64,000 nt of DNA from Parvibaculum sp035325945 (lineage in GTDB: Bacteria > Pseudomonadota > Alphaproteobacteria > Parvibaculales > Parvibaculaceae): the NCBI RefSeq assembly GCF_035325945.1, contig NZ_DAOKYX010000005.1, positions 67,329 to 131,328 on the forward strand. Reading direction: 5' to 3'. Under the pieces are notes generated by a model, which did not search any database, was not told the origin of the DNA, and saw only the letters and a program-made list of their open reading frames with translations. A program made the position numbers and the translations under genes. Of this stretch, positions 24,447-33,684 are shown in pieces (positions within the stretch are counted from its first letter, which is position 1; every line of letters begins with the position of its first letter).

Positions 24447-26048
24447 CTAGCCTCCCCTCTTTCCGAGAGAGGCCGCGACAATCGCAGCCGCATTGGCGCC
24501 GGCGCCGCCCAATGCCAATGGCCCCGGATGGGCGCTCGCCGAACAAAGGTAGAAATCGCGGATCGGAGTGGCATAGCCCGAAATGCCCGCCATCGGCCGA
24601 TTGAAGAAGAGCTGGTCGAGCGTGAGTTCGCCCTGATTGAGGTCGCCGGAGGTGAGGCCGATGTCGTTTTCGATATCGGGCGGCACGAGCGTTTCGACCG
24701 CGTGGATGCGCTCCGCAAGCCCCGGGCTCTGTTCGGAAAGCCGCGCGATGACGAGGTCGGTGAGCGCCGCCTTGCGCTCCTCTGTCCACGGACCGTCATG
24801 CAACGTCTCCGGCACGTAATGGACGGCAACCGACATCACATGCTTGCCAGACGGCGCAAGCGACGGATCGGCAAGCGACGGTACGAGCGTGTCGATGATG
24901 GGCGCGGAAGGCGGAATTCCATCCCTCCAGTCCTCGAAGGCAGCTTCCATTTCCTCCATCGTCTGGCCAAGCCGGATGCCGCCGGCAAGCGCCGGGCATC
25001 CGGCCGGAACGGCAGGGAACTCGGGTGCGGCATCGAGGGCAAGGTTCACCTTCGCGGTCACGCCGCGCATGCGGAAACGGCCGATCTTTTCGACGAAGCC
25101 ATCGGGCAGCGCCTTCCAGGGAAAGAGCGTGAGGAAGCTGCGCTTGAGATCGAGGTCGGAGATGATCGCCCGCGCGTGAATTTCCTCGCCATTCGCCAGC
25201 ACCACGCCCCGCGCGCGCGTATCACGCATCAGCACATCCGTCACCTCGGCCTCACGGCGCACCTGACCGCCATGCGCCAGGATGACGGAGACAAGCGCTC
25301 CGGCTATCGCTTCAGGGCCGCCGATGGGAAGCAGGGCCGCAGGCACGCCGCCGGAAACCCCCTCATGCTCCTCCATGAAGGGCGCGATCAGAAAGCGCGC
25401 GCCCGTCGGCGAAAATGGTCCGAGCGTCGATCCCCCCAGCGCGGAGGATGCGAGCCGCGCCTTCACCACCCCGGACTCGAAATATCCATCCAGAAATTCC
25501 GCGCAGGACAGCGTCCAGATGCGGGTCAGCTCGTGTAATTCCTGCGTGTCGATAGACGCGAAGCGGTCGGCAAGCTCGCGCAGCCAGCGATAGGTCGCAA
25601 GCGAACGGCGCGAAGGATCGCGCATGGGCTTTTCCAGCACCGGGCGGAGCTTGCGCACGGCTGCGAGTATGTCGCGGCGGAAGCGTGTCCAGGCGTCTGC
25701 GTCCTTCGCGGAGAAGCGCTGAAGCTCGCGGCGGTGGATGATGCCGTCGCGGTAGCTTGCGTGATGGCGTCCATCGGGAAGCAATGTGACGCCTGCATCG
25801 AGGCGTCGGAAGCGGAGCCCGTGCTTGTGGAGTTCGAGCCCGGTCACGAGACGCTGGGGCATCGCCGCAAGGCCGAGGCCGTATCGCGCGACGCGAAAGC
25901 CCGGCGCGACCTCTCCACAGGCCGCCGCGCCGCCAAGCGCCGAGTTGCGATCGAGGACGAGAACGCTCGCGCCGGCGCGTGCAAGGCAAGCGGCCGCCGT
26001 CAGGCCGTTCAGCCCGCCTCCGATCACAATCGCGTCGTGACGCACCAT
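24447..26048 (-). CDS. NAD(P)/FAD-dependent oxidoreductase, phytoene-desaturase/PYROXD2-like (copy 2)
   Basis: 533-residue paralogue of the gene at 22875-24443 and first gene of the three-gene unit. FAD Rossmann motif MVRHDAIVIGGGLNGLTAAACLARAGASVLVLD at the N-terminus; C-terminal FAD contact FYLCSASAHPGPLALGGAGANAAAI. The shared core block MRGVTAKVNLALDAAPEFP lies past the middle. The ATG at 26048, where the conserved sequence begins, is preferred over upstream in-frame starts at 26072 and 26126. Two such enzymes in tandem could work as a heteromer, or on successive steps of one pathway with the folate-binding partner taking up a one-carbon unit; this is inference from gene order only. Confidence 0.84.
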   Translation of the reverse strand: MVRHDAIVIGGGLNGLTAAACLARAGASVLVLDRNSALGGAAACGEVAPGFRVARYGLGLAAMPQRLVTGLELHKHGLRFRRLDAGVTLLPDGRHHASYRDGIIHRRELQRFSAKDADAWTRFRRDILAAVRKLRPVLEKPMRDPSRRSLATYRWLRELADRFASIDTQELHELTRIWTLSCAEFLDGYFESGVVKARLASSALGGSTLGPFSPTGARFLIAPFMEEHEGVSGGVPAALLPIGGPEAIAGALVSVILAHGGQVRREAEVTDVLMRDTRARGVVLANGEEIHARAIISDLDLKRSFLTLFPWKALPDGFVEKIGRFRMRGVTAKVNLALDAAPEFPAVPAGCPALAGGIRLGQTMEEMEAAFEDWRDGIPPSAPIIDTLVPSLADPSLAPSGKHVMSVAVHYVPETLHDGPWTEERKAALTDLVIARLSEQSPGLAERIHAVETLVPPDIENDIGLTSGDLNQGELTLDQLFFNRPMAGISGYATPIRDFYLCSASAHPGPLALGGAGANAAAIVAASLGKRGG

Positions 26049-26206
26049 GCGTCCCAATCCCACCCTGCGCATATGGCGGGATCGTACCGGAACGGGACGA
26101 TCACACCGATATGTTGCCTCGGCCACACCGGAGCGACCGACGCATTAACCACGTTTCACTCGGCATTTCGGCGGATTTGGGCGCCTCACAGAAAATGCGA
26201 CGCCCT

Positions 26207-26233
26207 GCCCTCATGCCGGACCGGCGTGAGGGC
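26207..26233 (-). terminator. Near-perfect hairpin downstream of glnE
   Basis: Arms of 13 bases with one mismatch (GCCCTCATGCCGG / CCGGCGTGAGGGC) flank a single A. It starts 35 bases past the glnE stop. The T-run comes only 11 bases after the stem, so termination would be weak or Rho-assisted. The near-symmetry would also suit a protein-binding site before the FAD oxidoreductase operon. Confidence 0.45.
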
Positions 26234-26267
26234 GCTGCAAATTGTCAGCCAGTGGGGGACGCCGGTT

Positions 26268-29234
26268 TCAGGCTTTGGCGGCAGCGGCCACGATCTGCTC
26301 GAAGGCTTCCAGAACGCTCGCCTGCGACTCGCGCAACTGCGCCTCGAGCGCGGAGAAATCCGGCGCATTGCCCGCGCGGGCAAGAAGCGCCTTGAGCCCG
26401 GGTGTCGCCTCCTCCGGCTTGAACACACCTTCGACGCAGATTCGGATCACCTGGGTGAGGTTGAGCGTGAGTTCGATGGCGGAGACGAGGAGATCGGCCG
26501 TCGCGGGCGGCAGAAGCCCCGCCGCGGCGATGCGCGTCAGCGCGGTCCGCGTATGGGTGTGAAGGATCTCCGGATGGGCATGCGCATGGACAAGCTGAAG
26601 ATACTGGCAGATGAACTCTATATCGATGAGGCCGCCGCGCACATATTTCAGCTCCCATGGATTGTCGCTCGGCAATTCGCGCTCAATCCGCGCCCGCATA
26701 TCGGAAACGTCGAAAGCCGTCTTCGCCACGTCGCGTTGGCGCTGAAGTGTCTCGCGGATGACGCTCCCGACGCGCAGCTTCAACTCATCTGTGCCTGAGA
26801 GAATGCGCGCCCGTGTCAGGGCCATGTGTTCCCATGTCCAGGCCTCGGCCTGGTGATAGTCGATGAAGCTCTGCACATGGGTCGCGACCGGGCCGGAGCT
26901 CCCCGAAGGCCGCAGCCGCAAATCGACCTCATAGAGCTTGCCTTCGCTCGTCGGCGCGGTAAGCGCGCTGATGAGCTGCTGGCAGACACGGGCATAATAT
27001 TGCGAGGCAAAGATCGGCCGTTCGCCATCCGACATGGCATTCGGGTCATCGAGATCGTAGATCATGATGAGATCGAGGTCGGACGTAGCGCTCATCTCCT
27101 CGCTGCCGAGCTTGCCCATGGCGACGATCGCGAAACTTCCGCCCGGCACGCGCCCTGCGCGCTCCGCGATCTTGTCCTCCGCGACAGGCGCGAGCGCGCG
27201 CACAAGCTCGCCGGCAATGGCGGCATAGGCGGCGCCTGCCTCCTCGGCGTCGGCGCTTCCCGTCAGCACGCGCACGCCGAGCCGGAAGCGATGCTCGCGC
27301 GCCCAGACGCGCGTGAAATCGAGCACGTCCTGATAGTCGCGCGCATGGGCCAGCGCCGATGCGAGGCTCGCACGCAATGTCTCGCGATCCGGAAGCATCT
27401 TGAAGAAATTGGGATCGACGACGGCTTCGAGAACGGCTGAATTCTGGGCGAGATAGTTTGCGAGGCGCGGAGCCGTGCCGCAAATATCCGCAAGGAGATC
27501 GAGCAGGCTGGGATTGGAATAGATCATCGAGAAGAGCTGAACGCCGGCCGGCAGCTTGGTCAGGAACTGATCGAAGCGCATGAAGGCCGTGTCGGGATTG
27601 GATGTGCGCGACAGCGCCCGAAGGAGCGCGGGCATCAGCGCCGTCAGAAGCTCGCGCGAGCGCGGGCTCCGCGTCGCCGCGAAACGTCCCGTGTGCCAGC
27701 CGCGAATGGTGGCGGCGATTTCGGATACGGCCGAGAAACCCAGATTTCGCAGTGTTTCCAGCGTTTCAGGATCATCTTCCGTGCCGGTGAAGACGAGGCT
27801 CCCGCTCTCTTCCGCAAGCGGCGGCGCGGTTTCAAAGAGCTTTGCGTAATGCCCCTGCACGCAGCGCAGATGCTGAACGAGCACCTCCGTGAACGCCGCG
27901 CGGTCCTCGAAGCCCATGAAGCAGGCGACATGATCGAGCCCCTCATCGCTCGAAGGCAGGGTGTGCGTCTGCTCATCGGCGATCATCTGCAAGCGGTGTT
28001 CTAGCGTCCGCAGGAAGCGGTAGGCGCGTTTGAGTTCGTCGGCCGCTTCCGGCGCGATCCATTTCTTGCGCGCAAGCTCATCGAGCATTTCGCAGGTCTG
28101 CTGTCCGCGCAAATCGTGATCGCGGCCGCCCGCGATCAGTTGCTGCGTCTGAACGAAAAATTCGATCTCCCGGATGCCGCCGCGCCCGAGCTTCACATTG
28201 TGCCCGTTGACCGCAATCGTGCCATGGCCGCCGACCGCATGGATCTGCCGCTTCATGGAGTGGATATCGTCGATCGCCGCGAAGTCGAGATTCTTGCGCC
28301 AGATATAGGGCGTCAGCATTTTGAGGAAGCGCGCGCCAGCTTCGGCGTCTCCGGCGACCGCGCGCGCCTTGATGAAGGCGGCACGTTCCCAGTTCTGGCC
28401 GCGGCTCTCGTAGTAGTGCTCGGCGGCAGGAAGCGAAACGGCGACCGGCGTTCCTCCGGGATCGGGCCGCAGGCGCAGATCTACCCGGAAAACATAGCCA
28501 TGCTCCGTCCGCTCCTGAAGGATCTTCACGAGAGCTTGCGTCAGACGCACGAAGAACTGCCCGTCATCGAGGCCGGACTTCAGCGGAAGCTCGCCCGGCT
28601 CGTAAAAGACGACGATGTCGATATCGCTCGAATAGTTGAGTTCTCGCGAGCCGTATTTGCCCATGCCGAGAATGGCGAGGCCGCTGCCTTCAGGTCCGAC
28701 TTCCTCAGGGGCGCGCTCTATCTGCCCGCGCCGGGCCGCGTCCTTCAGCAGCCAGTCGACGCTCGCCTGCACCGCCGCATCGGCAAATTCGGTCAGGGCT
28801 GCAGTCACCCGTTCGAGGCTCCAGGCGGCCGTCATATCCGCCATGGCGATGAGAAGCGCCGCCTCCGACTTCGCAAGACGCAACTCACGCATGAGATCGG
28901 CCTGGGTCGCGGCCTCACGTGCGGTCCTTACGCGCTCGATGATGTCGGCGAGCGCCTCTTCCGGCGGCACGTCGAGAAGGCGGGGCAGCCAGTCGGGGTG
29001 GATGCGGATGATGCGTGTAAGGAAAGGCGAATTGCCAAAGACGCTTTCGATGAGGCGCCGCGCGTCCGCATCGGCGAGAAGCGCCCTCGCCCGCCCGCGC
29101 AAGGCCTCGTCCTCGATCGCTTCGACCGCCTGTTGCAGATCCTGCATCTCGGCGAGCGCCCGCTCGGCATCATGGGGCCTCGGCGCCCTCGCCGCCTGTC
29201 CCGGCAGGGCCTGATGATGCATGACTTCCGACAT
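26268..29234 (-). CDS. glnE: Bifunctional glutamine synthetase adenylyltransferase/deadenylase (GlnE)
   Basis: 988-residue enzyme that adenylylates and deadenylylates glutamine synthetase in response to PII and glutamine. Two nucleotidyltransferase domains are visible: the N-terminal deadenylase with GKYGSRELNYSSDIDIVVFYE, and the C-terminal adenylyltransferase with GKLGSEEMSATSDLDLIMIYD. A helical linker and C-terminal bundle are present (YVRGGLIDIEFICQYLQLVH). The length fits the family. The start at 29234 has AGGAGAGAGG at good spacing. It lies 95 bases after a sensor kinase gene on the same strand; no other nitrogen genes are next to it. Confidence 0.97.
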   Translation of the reverse strand: MSEVMHHQALPGQAARAPRPHDAERALAEMQDLQQAVEAIEDEALRGRARALLADADARRLIESVFGNSPFLTRIIRIHPDWLPRLLDVPPEEALADIIERVRTAREAATQADLMRELRLAKSEAALLIAMADMTAAWSLERVTAALTEFADAAVQASVDWLLKDAARRGQIERAPEEVGPEGSGLAILGMGKYGSRELNYSSDIDIVVFYEPGELPLKSGLDDGQFFVRLTQALVKILQERTEHGYVFRVDLRLRPDPGGTPVAVSLPAAEHYYESRGQNWERAAFIKARAVAGDAEAGARFLKMLTPYIWRKNLDFAAIDDIHSMKRQIHAVGGHGTIAVNGHNVKLGRGGIREIEFFVQTQQLIAGGRDHDLRGQQTCEMLDELARKKWIAPEAADELKRAYRFLRTLEHRLQMIADEQTHTLPSSDEGLDHVACFMGFEDRAAFTEVLVQHLRCVQGHYAKLFETAPPLAEESGSLVFTGTEDDPETLETLRNLGFSAVSEIAATIRGWHTGRFAATRSPRSRELLTALMPALLRALSRTSNPDTAFMRFDQFLTKLPAGVQLFSMIYSNPSLLDLLADICGTAPRLANYLAQNSAVLEAVVDPNFFKMLPDRETLRASLASALAHARDYQDVLDFTRVWAREHRFRLGVRVLTGSADAEEAGAAYAAIAGELVRALAPVAEDKIAERAGRVPGGSFAIVAMGKLGSEEMSATSDLDLIMIYDLDDPNAMSDGERPIFASQYYARVCQQLISALTAPTSEGKLYEVDLRLRPSGSSGPVATHVQSFIDYHQAEAWTWEHMALTRARILSGTDELKLRVGSVIRETLQRQRDVAKTAFDVSDMRARIERELPSDNPWELKYVRGGLIDIEFICQYLQLVHAHAHPEILHTHTRTALTRIAAAGLLPPATADLLVSAIELTLNLTQVIRICVEGVFKPEEATPGLKALLARAGNAPDFSALEAQLRESQASVLEAFEQIVAAAAKA

Positions 29235-29329
29235 CGATGCCTCTCTCCTTGCGCGAAGAGACGGAGATTAGAGCATTACCGGCGCCGTCCGCACGAATAA
29301 TGCCGAAAGTTGGAGGCGCGAGCCGTCAC

Positions 29330-30733
29330 CTACCGCGCAACGGCGGGCAGCGACAGTACGACCTTCAGGCCCGGATTGTTGTCCTCCAGCCGGATCTGGC
29401 CGCCATGAAGCCGCGCGACCGCCGCGACGAGACTGAGGCCGAGGCCGCTCCCCGGCGTGTTGCGGCTCGCCTCGAGGCGCACGAACCGTTCGAGCACATG
29501 GCCGCGCTTATCAGCCGGAATGCCTGCTCCGTGATCGGCGACCGAAAGCAGCACCTGCCCGGCGCCATCCTCCCGCGCCGTCACGCGGATGGTCGGCTCC
29601 ACGCCCGGCGCCACGGGTTTGCCATGCTTGATCGCGTTGTCGAGCAGATTGGCCATCGCCTGAGCGAGCAGTTCCCGATTGCCGCGCACATGAAGGCCCG
29701 GCGTGCCCTCCACATCGAGCCTCAACCCCTGCTCCTCGGCGACGGGCTCGTAAAGCTCCGCCGAGTCGCTGATCACGGCCACGGCATCGACCGGCGTCAT
29801 CGACTCGCGCAGCGAGCCTGCTTCCGCCCGCGCGATCATCAGCAGCGCATTGAAGGTCGTGAGCAGGCTGTCGGCCTCCGCAATGGTGCGCTCCAGCGCA
29901 TGGCGGTATTCCTCTGGCGAGGAATCCTGCATCAATGTCACCTCGAGGCGATTGCGCAGCCTGTTGAGCGGGCTGCGCAGATCATGCGCGACATTGTCCG
30001 TCACCTGACGCATGCCGATCATGAGCGCCTCGATCTGGTCGAGCATGGCATTGAGGTTGCGCGCGAGCTGGTCGAGTTCGTCGCCCGTCCCGGCAATCGG
30101 CAGCCGTTGGGACAGGTCGCCCTGCATGATGTCGCGGCTCGAGCGGTTGATGTCATCGACGCGGGCGAGCATGTTGCGGCTCATGAAAAGCCCGCCCGCG
30201 AGCCCGAGGGCGATGGTGAGGCCGATAGCCCAGATGAGCGCGTTGGTGATGAGCTTTTCGATCTCGCGTCGTTCCTGCACATCGCGGCCGACGAGAAGAT
30301 AGAAGCCTTCGGGTAGAAGGAAGACGCGTGCACGCGCGCTTTTGAGTTCCGTCGTGCCGTCGAGCGTGCGGCGGTGATAGGCGAAGTCGATCCACCGGTC
30401 GGCGCCGGGCGTCGCGGCCGGACGGCCGTCGAGATTGCCCGCCAGCACACGGCCCGCCGGATCGAGCAGGAGGTAGAGCCCCTGCCCCGGATCGCGCGAG
30501 CGCTGGATGACGGTCTGCACGAGGAGCGGCAGCCCGCCCTGCGCATATTGCTCCGCAAGCCCGGTGATTTCCGCCTGCACCGCCTCGTCCGTCTGGCGCG
30601 CGAGAAATCCTGCCGTGTTCCAATAGACATAGGCAAGCAGCATGATCGCGGAAGCGGCGAAGAGCGCGAGATAGAGGACCGCGAGCCTGAAGGTCGAGGT
30701 TCTGAGGAGATTAATCAGCCGCGCGTAGCGAAT
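29330..30733 (-). CDS. Sensor histidine kinase with unusual start (HAMP type)
   Basis: Membrane histidine kinase paired with the response regulator upstream. It has a first membrane segment, a periplasmic domain, a second membrane segment (ALIWAIGLTIALGLAGGLFM), and HAMP. The HisKA box is TDNVAHDLRSPLNRLRNRLEV, and the ATPase domain has LLDNAIKH, VADHGAGI and GSGLGLSLV. The first canonical in-frame start is ATG 30643, in the middle of the first membrane segment. In-frame sequence upstream encodes LLRTSTFRLAVLYLALFAAS, the normal opening of this kinase class. No ATG, GTG or TTG precedes it before the regulator's reading frame; an ATT at 30733 lies six bases after GGGGAG. I take that, or a CTG at 30718, as the start, giving about 462-467 residues and overlap with the regulator gene. 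Confidence 0.8.
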   Translation of the reverse strand: MRYARLINLLRTSTFRLAVLYLALFAASAIMLLAYVYWNTAGFLARQTDEAVQAEITGLAEQYAQGGLPLLVQTVIQRSRDPGQGLYLLLDPAGRVLAGNLDGRPAATPGADRWIDFAYHRRTLDGTTELKSARARVFLLPEGFYLLVGRDVQERREIEKLITNALIWAIGLTIALGLAGGLFMSRNMLARVDDINRSSRDIMQGDLSQRLPIAGTGDELDQLARNLNAMLDQIEALMIGMRQVTDNVAHDLRSPLNRLRNRLEVTLMQDSSPEEYRHALERTIAEADSLLTTFNALLMIARAEAGSLRESMTPVDAVAVISDSAELYEPVAEEQGLRLDVEGTPGLHVRGNRELLAQAMANLLDNAIKHGKPVAPGVEPTIRVTAREDGAGQVLLSVADHGAGIPADKRGHVLERFVRLEASRNTPGSGLGLSLVAAVARLHGGQIRLEDNNPGLKVVLSLPAVAR

Positions 30734-31388
30734 ATCCAGCTCCCCGTACCGTATGCAGCAACGGTTGCTTGAAGTTCTTGTCGATCTTCGCCCTGAGCCT
30801 CGAGATGTGGACGTCGATCACGTTCGTCTGCGGATCGAAATGATACTCCCAGACATTCTCCAGCAACATAGTCCGCGTCACGACCTGACCGGCATGCTTC
30901 ATCATATATTCGAGAAGACGGAACTCGCGCGGCTGAAGCTCGATTTCCTGCCCCGCCCGCGTGACCTTGCGCGCGAGAAGGTCGACTTCGAGATCGCCGA
31001 CCTGAAGCCGGGTGCGCACCTGATCCGGGTTCGAGCGGCGGACCAGAACCTCGATCCGCGCCAGAAGTTCGGCAAAGGCGTAGGGCTTGGTGAGATAATC
31101 GTCGCTGCCCGCCTTGAGCCCCATGACCCGGTCGTCGACCTCGCCGAGCGCCGAGAGGATCAGCACCGGAGTGCGCACGCCTTCCGTCCTGAGCGCGGCG
31201 ACGACGCTCAGTCCGTCGCGCTTCGGCAACATGCGATCGACGATCATGACGTCATATTGGCTCGACAATCCAAGCGTCAGCCCTTCTTCGCCATCGCCGG
31301 CGTGATCGACGATGTGACCGCTTTCGCGCAGGCCGCGGACCATATAGGCGGCCGCTTCGAGATCGTCCTCAATGACGAGAATCCGCAT
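30711..31388 (-). CDS. OmpR-family response regulator
   Basis: 225-residue two-component regulator. The receiver domain starts MRILVIEDDLEAAAYMV (acidic pair), and the phospho-acceptor Asp is in YDVMIVDRMLPKRDG. Conserved Ser/Ala and Lys are in VLILSALGEVDD and LTKPYAF. The C-terminal winged helix has QPREFRLLEYMMKHAGQVVTR and NVIDVHISRLRAKID. The ATG at 31388 is preferred; a GTG two codons earlier is nearer to the AGAGG. The gene follows degP and its end overlaps the kinase gene, making a degP-regulator-kinase arrangement that suggests envelope-stress or protein-quality control, comparable in logic to CpxRA. Confidence 0.92.
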   Translation of the reverse strand: MRILVIEDDLEAAAYMVRGLRESGHIVDHAGDGEEGLTLGLSSQYDVMIVDRMLPKRDGLSVVAALRTEGVRTPVLILSALGEVDDRVMGLKAGSDDYLTKPYAFAELLARIEVLVRRSNPDQVRTRLQVGDLEVDLLARKVTRAGQEIELQPREFRLLEYMMKHAGQVVTRTMLLENVWEYHFDPQTNVIDVHISRLRAKIDKNFKQPLLHTVRGAGYSLRAAD

Positions 31389-31507
31389 ACTCACAGACCT
31401 CTTGCCTTAATGGGCTCCAGGGAAACATTGGTTGCGGATACGCCGGCCATCCTCAGACAGCCGGCGGACCCCGCACACACAAGCCAGGGCAATGCTCTCT
31501 GAGAGCC

Positions 31508-32992
31508 TCACGCCTTCTTGATCGTCAGTGCCACGAAGCGCTGCTGATCCTGGCTGCGCAGCAGGAGAAGGACCGAGGATTTGTCGGCCTTCTTCGCCTG
31601 ACGCACGCCTTCCACGACATCGGCAGGGGTCTTAACATCCTTGCCCGAAACCTTGACGATGATGTCGCCGGGCTGGATGCCCTTTTCCGCCGCTTCGCTG
31701 TTGGGATCGACGCTCTGGACGACGACGCCGTCCGCCGACTGGCCAAGGGCGAGGCCGAGGCTCTGGGTGGCCGTCTCACCGCTCGGCGCGGACTTGTCGC
31801 CGGCCGATGCCATTTCGATCTTGTCGGGGAAGATGGCGATGGCGGCCTTGATGCTCCTTGCCTTTCCATCGCGCCAGATATCGATCGCGGCGTTCGTGCC
31901 GGGGCGCAGATCGGCGACCGTGCGGCTCACGTCGCGCACATCGGCCATGTCCTTGCCGTTCACCCTGGTGATGACGTCGCCGGGCTGGATACCCGCCTTT
32001 TCGGCAGGGCTACCCGCCGTCACCTCGGCGACGAGCGCGCCTTTCGGCTTGTCGAGCGAGAGGCTCGCGGCGAGATCGGTATCGACCGGCTGGATGCTGA
32101 CGCCGAGCCAGCCGCGCGTCACCTTGCCATGTTCCTTGAGCTGGGCGACGACGCGCGCGGCAATGTTGGAGGGGATCGCAAAGCCGATGCCGACGCTGCC
32201 GCCGGTCGGCGAATAGATCGCCGTGTTCACGCCAATGACGTTGCCGTGAATGTCGAAGGTCGGGCCGCCCGAATTGCCGCGGTTGATCGAGGCATCGATC
32301 TGGAGGAAGTCGTCATAGGGACCGGCGCCGATCTCGCGGCCGCGCGCCGAGACGATGCCGCTCGTGACCGTGCCGCCAAGGCCGAAGGGATTGCCGACCG
32401 CGAGCACCCAGTCGCCCACGCGCAGCCTGTCCGAGTCGCCGAAAGCGACATAGGGCATGGGCTTCGTCACCTTCACCTTGATGAGCGCGAGGTCGGTCTT
32501 CTGGTCGCGGCCGACGAGCGTCGCCTTCATCTCGGTGCCGTCCGTCAGCACGACGGTGATTTCCTTGCCGTTCTGCACGACGTGATTGTTGGTCACGACA
32601 TAGCCATCGGCCGAGACGAAGAAGCCGGAGCCCTGCGCCATCGCCTTGCGCTTCAGGGGCTTGCCGTCCGGGCCCTTGGGCTGGAGCTGCTTGAAGAACT
32701 TCTCGAACGGGCTGCCGGGCGGGAACGGCAGGTCGGGAATATCGGCGCTCGCGACCGTCTCTTCCTCGACGACGCGAATGCTGACGACCGCTGGCGAAAC
32801 CTTCTCGACCAGATCGGCGAATGTCGGCAGGCTCGAAAGCTCCGATTTCTGTTCGCTCGGCGCATTGAGTGGGGCCGTCTGGGCGAAGGCGGGGGCAGCC
32901 AGCAGACTGAAGCCAATCATGCTGGCGGTCGCGAGGGCCGCTGTCCGTCGGATCATTCCGCGCGGGCCGCTTATCCGGGCGATGTTCGTCAT
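31508..32992 (-). CDS. degP: Periplasmic serine endoprotease, DegP/DegQ/MucD type
   Basis: 494-residue HtrA-family protease and chaperone. It has a signal peptide (about residues 1-37, ending AAPAFAQ), a trypsin-like domain with catalytic His137 (NNHVV), Asp167 (KTDLALIKV) and Ser241 (NRGNSGGP), then two PDZ domains (VTAGSPAEKAGIQPGDVITRVNGK and VDPNSEAAEKGIQPGDIIVKVSGK). It degrades or refolds damaged periplasmic proteins. The ATG at 32992 follows GAGGAG. It is read in the same direction as the response regulator and kinase genes below it and may be cotranscribed with them, or be their target. A terminator upstream (33151-33198) separates it from the ccm cluster. Confidence 0.95.
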   Translation of the reverse strand: MTNIARISGPRGMIRRTAALATASMIGFSLLAAPAFAQTAPLNAPSEQKSELSSLPTFADLVEKVSPAVVSIRVVEEETVASADIPDLPFPPGSPFEKFFKQLQPKGPDGKPLKRKAMAQGSGFFVSADGYVVTNNHVVQNGKEITVVLTDGTEMKATLVGRDQKTDLALIKVKVTKPMPYVAFGDSDRLRVGDWVLAVGNPFGLGGTVTSGIVSARGREIGAGPYDDFLQIDASINRGNSGGPTFDIHGNVIGVNTAIYSPTGGSVGIGFAIPSNIAARVVAQLKEHGKVTRGWLGVSIQPVDTDLAASLSLDKPKGALVAEVTAGSPAEKAGIQPGDVITRVNGKDMADVRDVSRTVADLRPGTNAAIDIWRDGKARSIKAAIAIFPDKIEMASAGDKSAPSGETATQSLGLALGQSADGVVVQSVDPNSEAAEKGIQPGDIIVKVSGKDVKTPADVVEGVRQAKKADKSSVLLLLRSQDQQRFVALTIKKA

Positions 32993-33150
32993 ATCCGTGA
33001 ACTCCTCGTTGGAACTGCCGCTCCGGGGCGGCGCTGTTTTTCAAGCGGTCGGGCGCAGACTGTCTGCGCGAGGGCCACCGTTCAGGGCATCCAGAGTTGG
33101 ATACACGATCTTACCAATTCATGTCCGAAACATTACGGATCGATAAAGGC

Positions 33151-33198
33151 AAAAAAGAGGCGCCTGGCGCGCCGGAAGGGTTACTTCCGATGCGCCTC
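33151..33198 (-). terminator. Rho-independent terminator of the ccm operon
   Basis: On the minus strand GAGGCGC (33192-33198) pairs with GCGCCTC (33157-33163). The loop contains a further GGAAG/CTTCC stem, and six T residues follow. It begins 27 bases after the ccmH stop. Confidence 0.8.
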
Positions 33199-33224
33199 GC
33201 AAGGCCCGGACCATCTACGGAATA

Positions 33225-33680
33225 TCAGTCGTCTCGCCGCATGATCTCGTCGAGGCGCGCCTCCTCGGCGGCATCGAGCGAAGGCTGGGCACCCGCGCGG
33301 CTGGCGCGGAAAAGGTTGATGGCGATGACGCCACCGGCGAGTAGCGCGGCAAGTGGCCCGAGCCAGAGGATCAGCGTCGCCCGCTCGAAGCGGGGCCGAA
33401 GCAGCACGAATTCGCCATAGCGGGCGACGATATAGTCCACCACCTGCTCGTCCGTGTCGCCGGCGACGAGACGCTCGCGCACGATGCGCCGGAGATCCCC
33501 GGCAAGCTCGGCCTCGGAATCGTCGATCGACTGGTTCTGGCAGACAAGGCAGCGCAGCTCCTTCGAGATTTCGCGGGCCCGCCCTTCCAGCGCCGGGTCC
33601 TTGAGCTGTTCGCCCGGCTGAACGGCAAGGGCCGGCGCGGCAAGGAGGAGAAAAAGCAGGGTGGCGAGGGCGCGGCGCAT
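33225..33680 (-). CDS. ccmH: Cytochrome c maturation protein CcmH (CycL)
   Basis: 151-residue thiol-oxidoreductase-like subunit that presents reduced apocytochrome c for haem ligation in the periplasm (System I). Signal peptide to about residue 19; conserved LRCLVCQNQSI with Cys44 and Cys47, followed by the helical DDSEAELAGDLRRIVRERL. One membrane anchor is near the C-terminus (ATLILWLGPLAALLAGGVIAINLF). The ATG at 33680 lies four bases after the ccmF stop. The C-terminal TPR part found in some CcmH proteins is instead encoded by the separate ccmI gene at 37316-38431. It is the last gene of the operon and is followed by a terminator. Confidence 0.95.
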   Translation of the reverse strand: MRRALATLLFLLLAAPALAVQPGEQLKDPALEGRAREISKELRCLVCQNQSIDDSEAELAGDLRRIVRERLVAGDTDEQVVDYIVARYGEFVLLRPRFERATLILWLGPLAALLAGGVIAINLFRASRAGAQPSLDAAEEARLDEIMRRDD

Positions 33681-33684
33681 GGGT

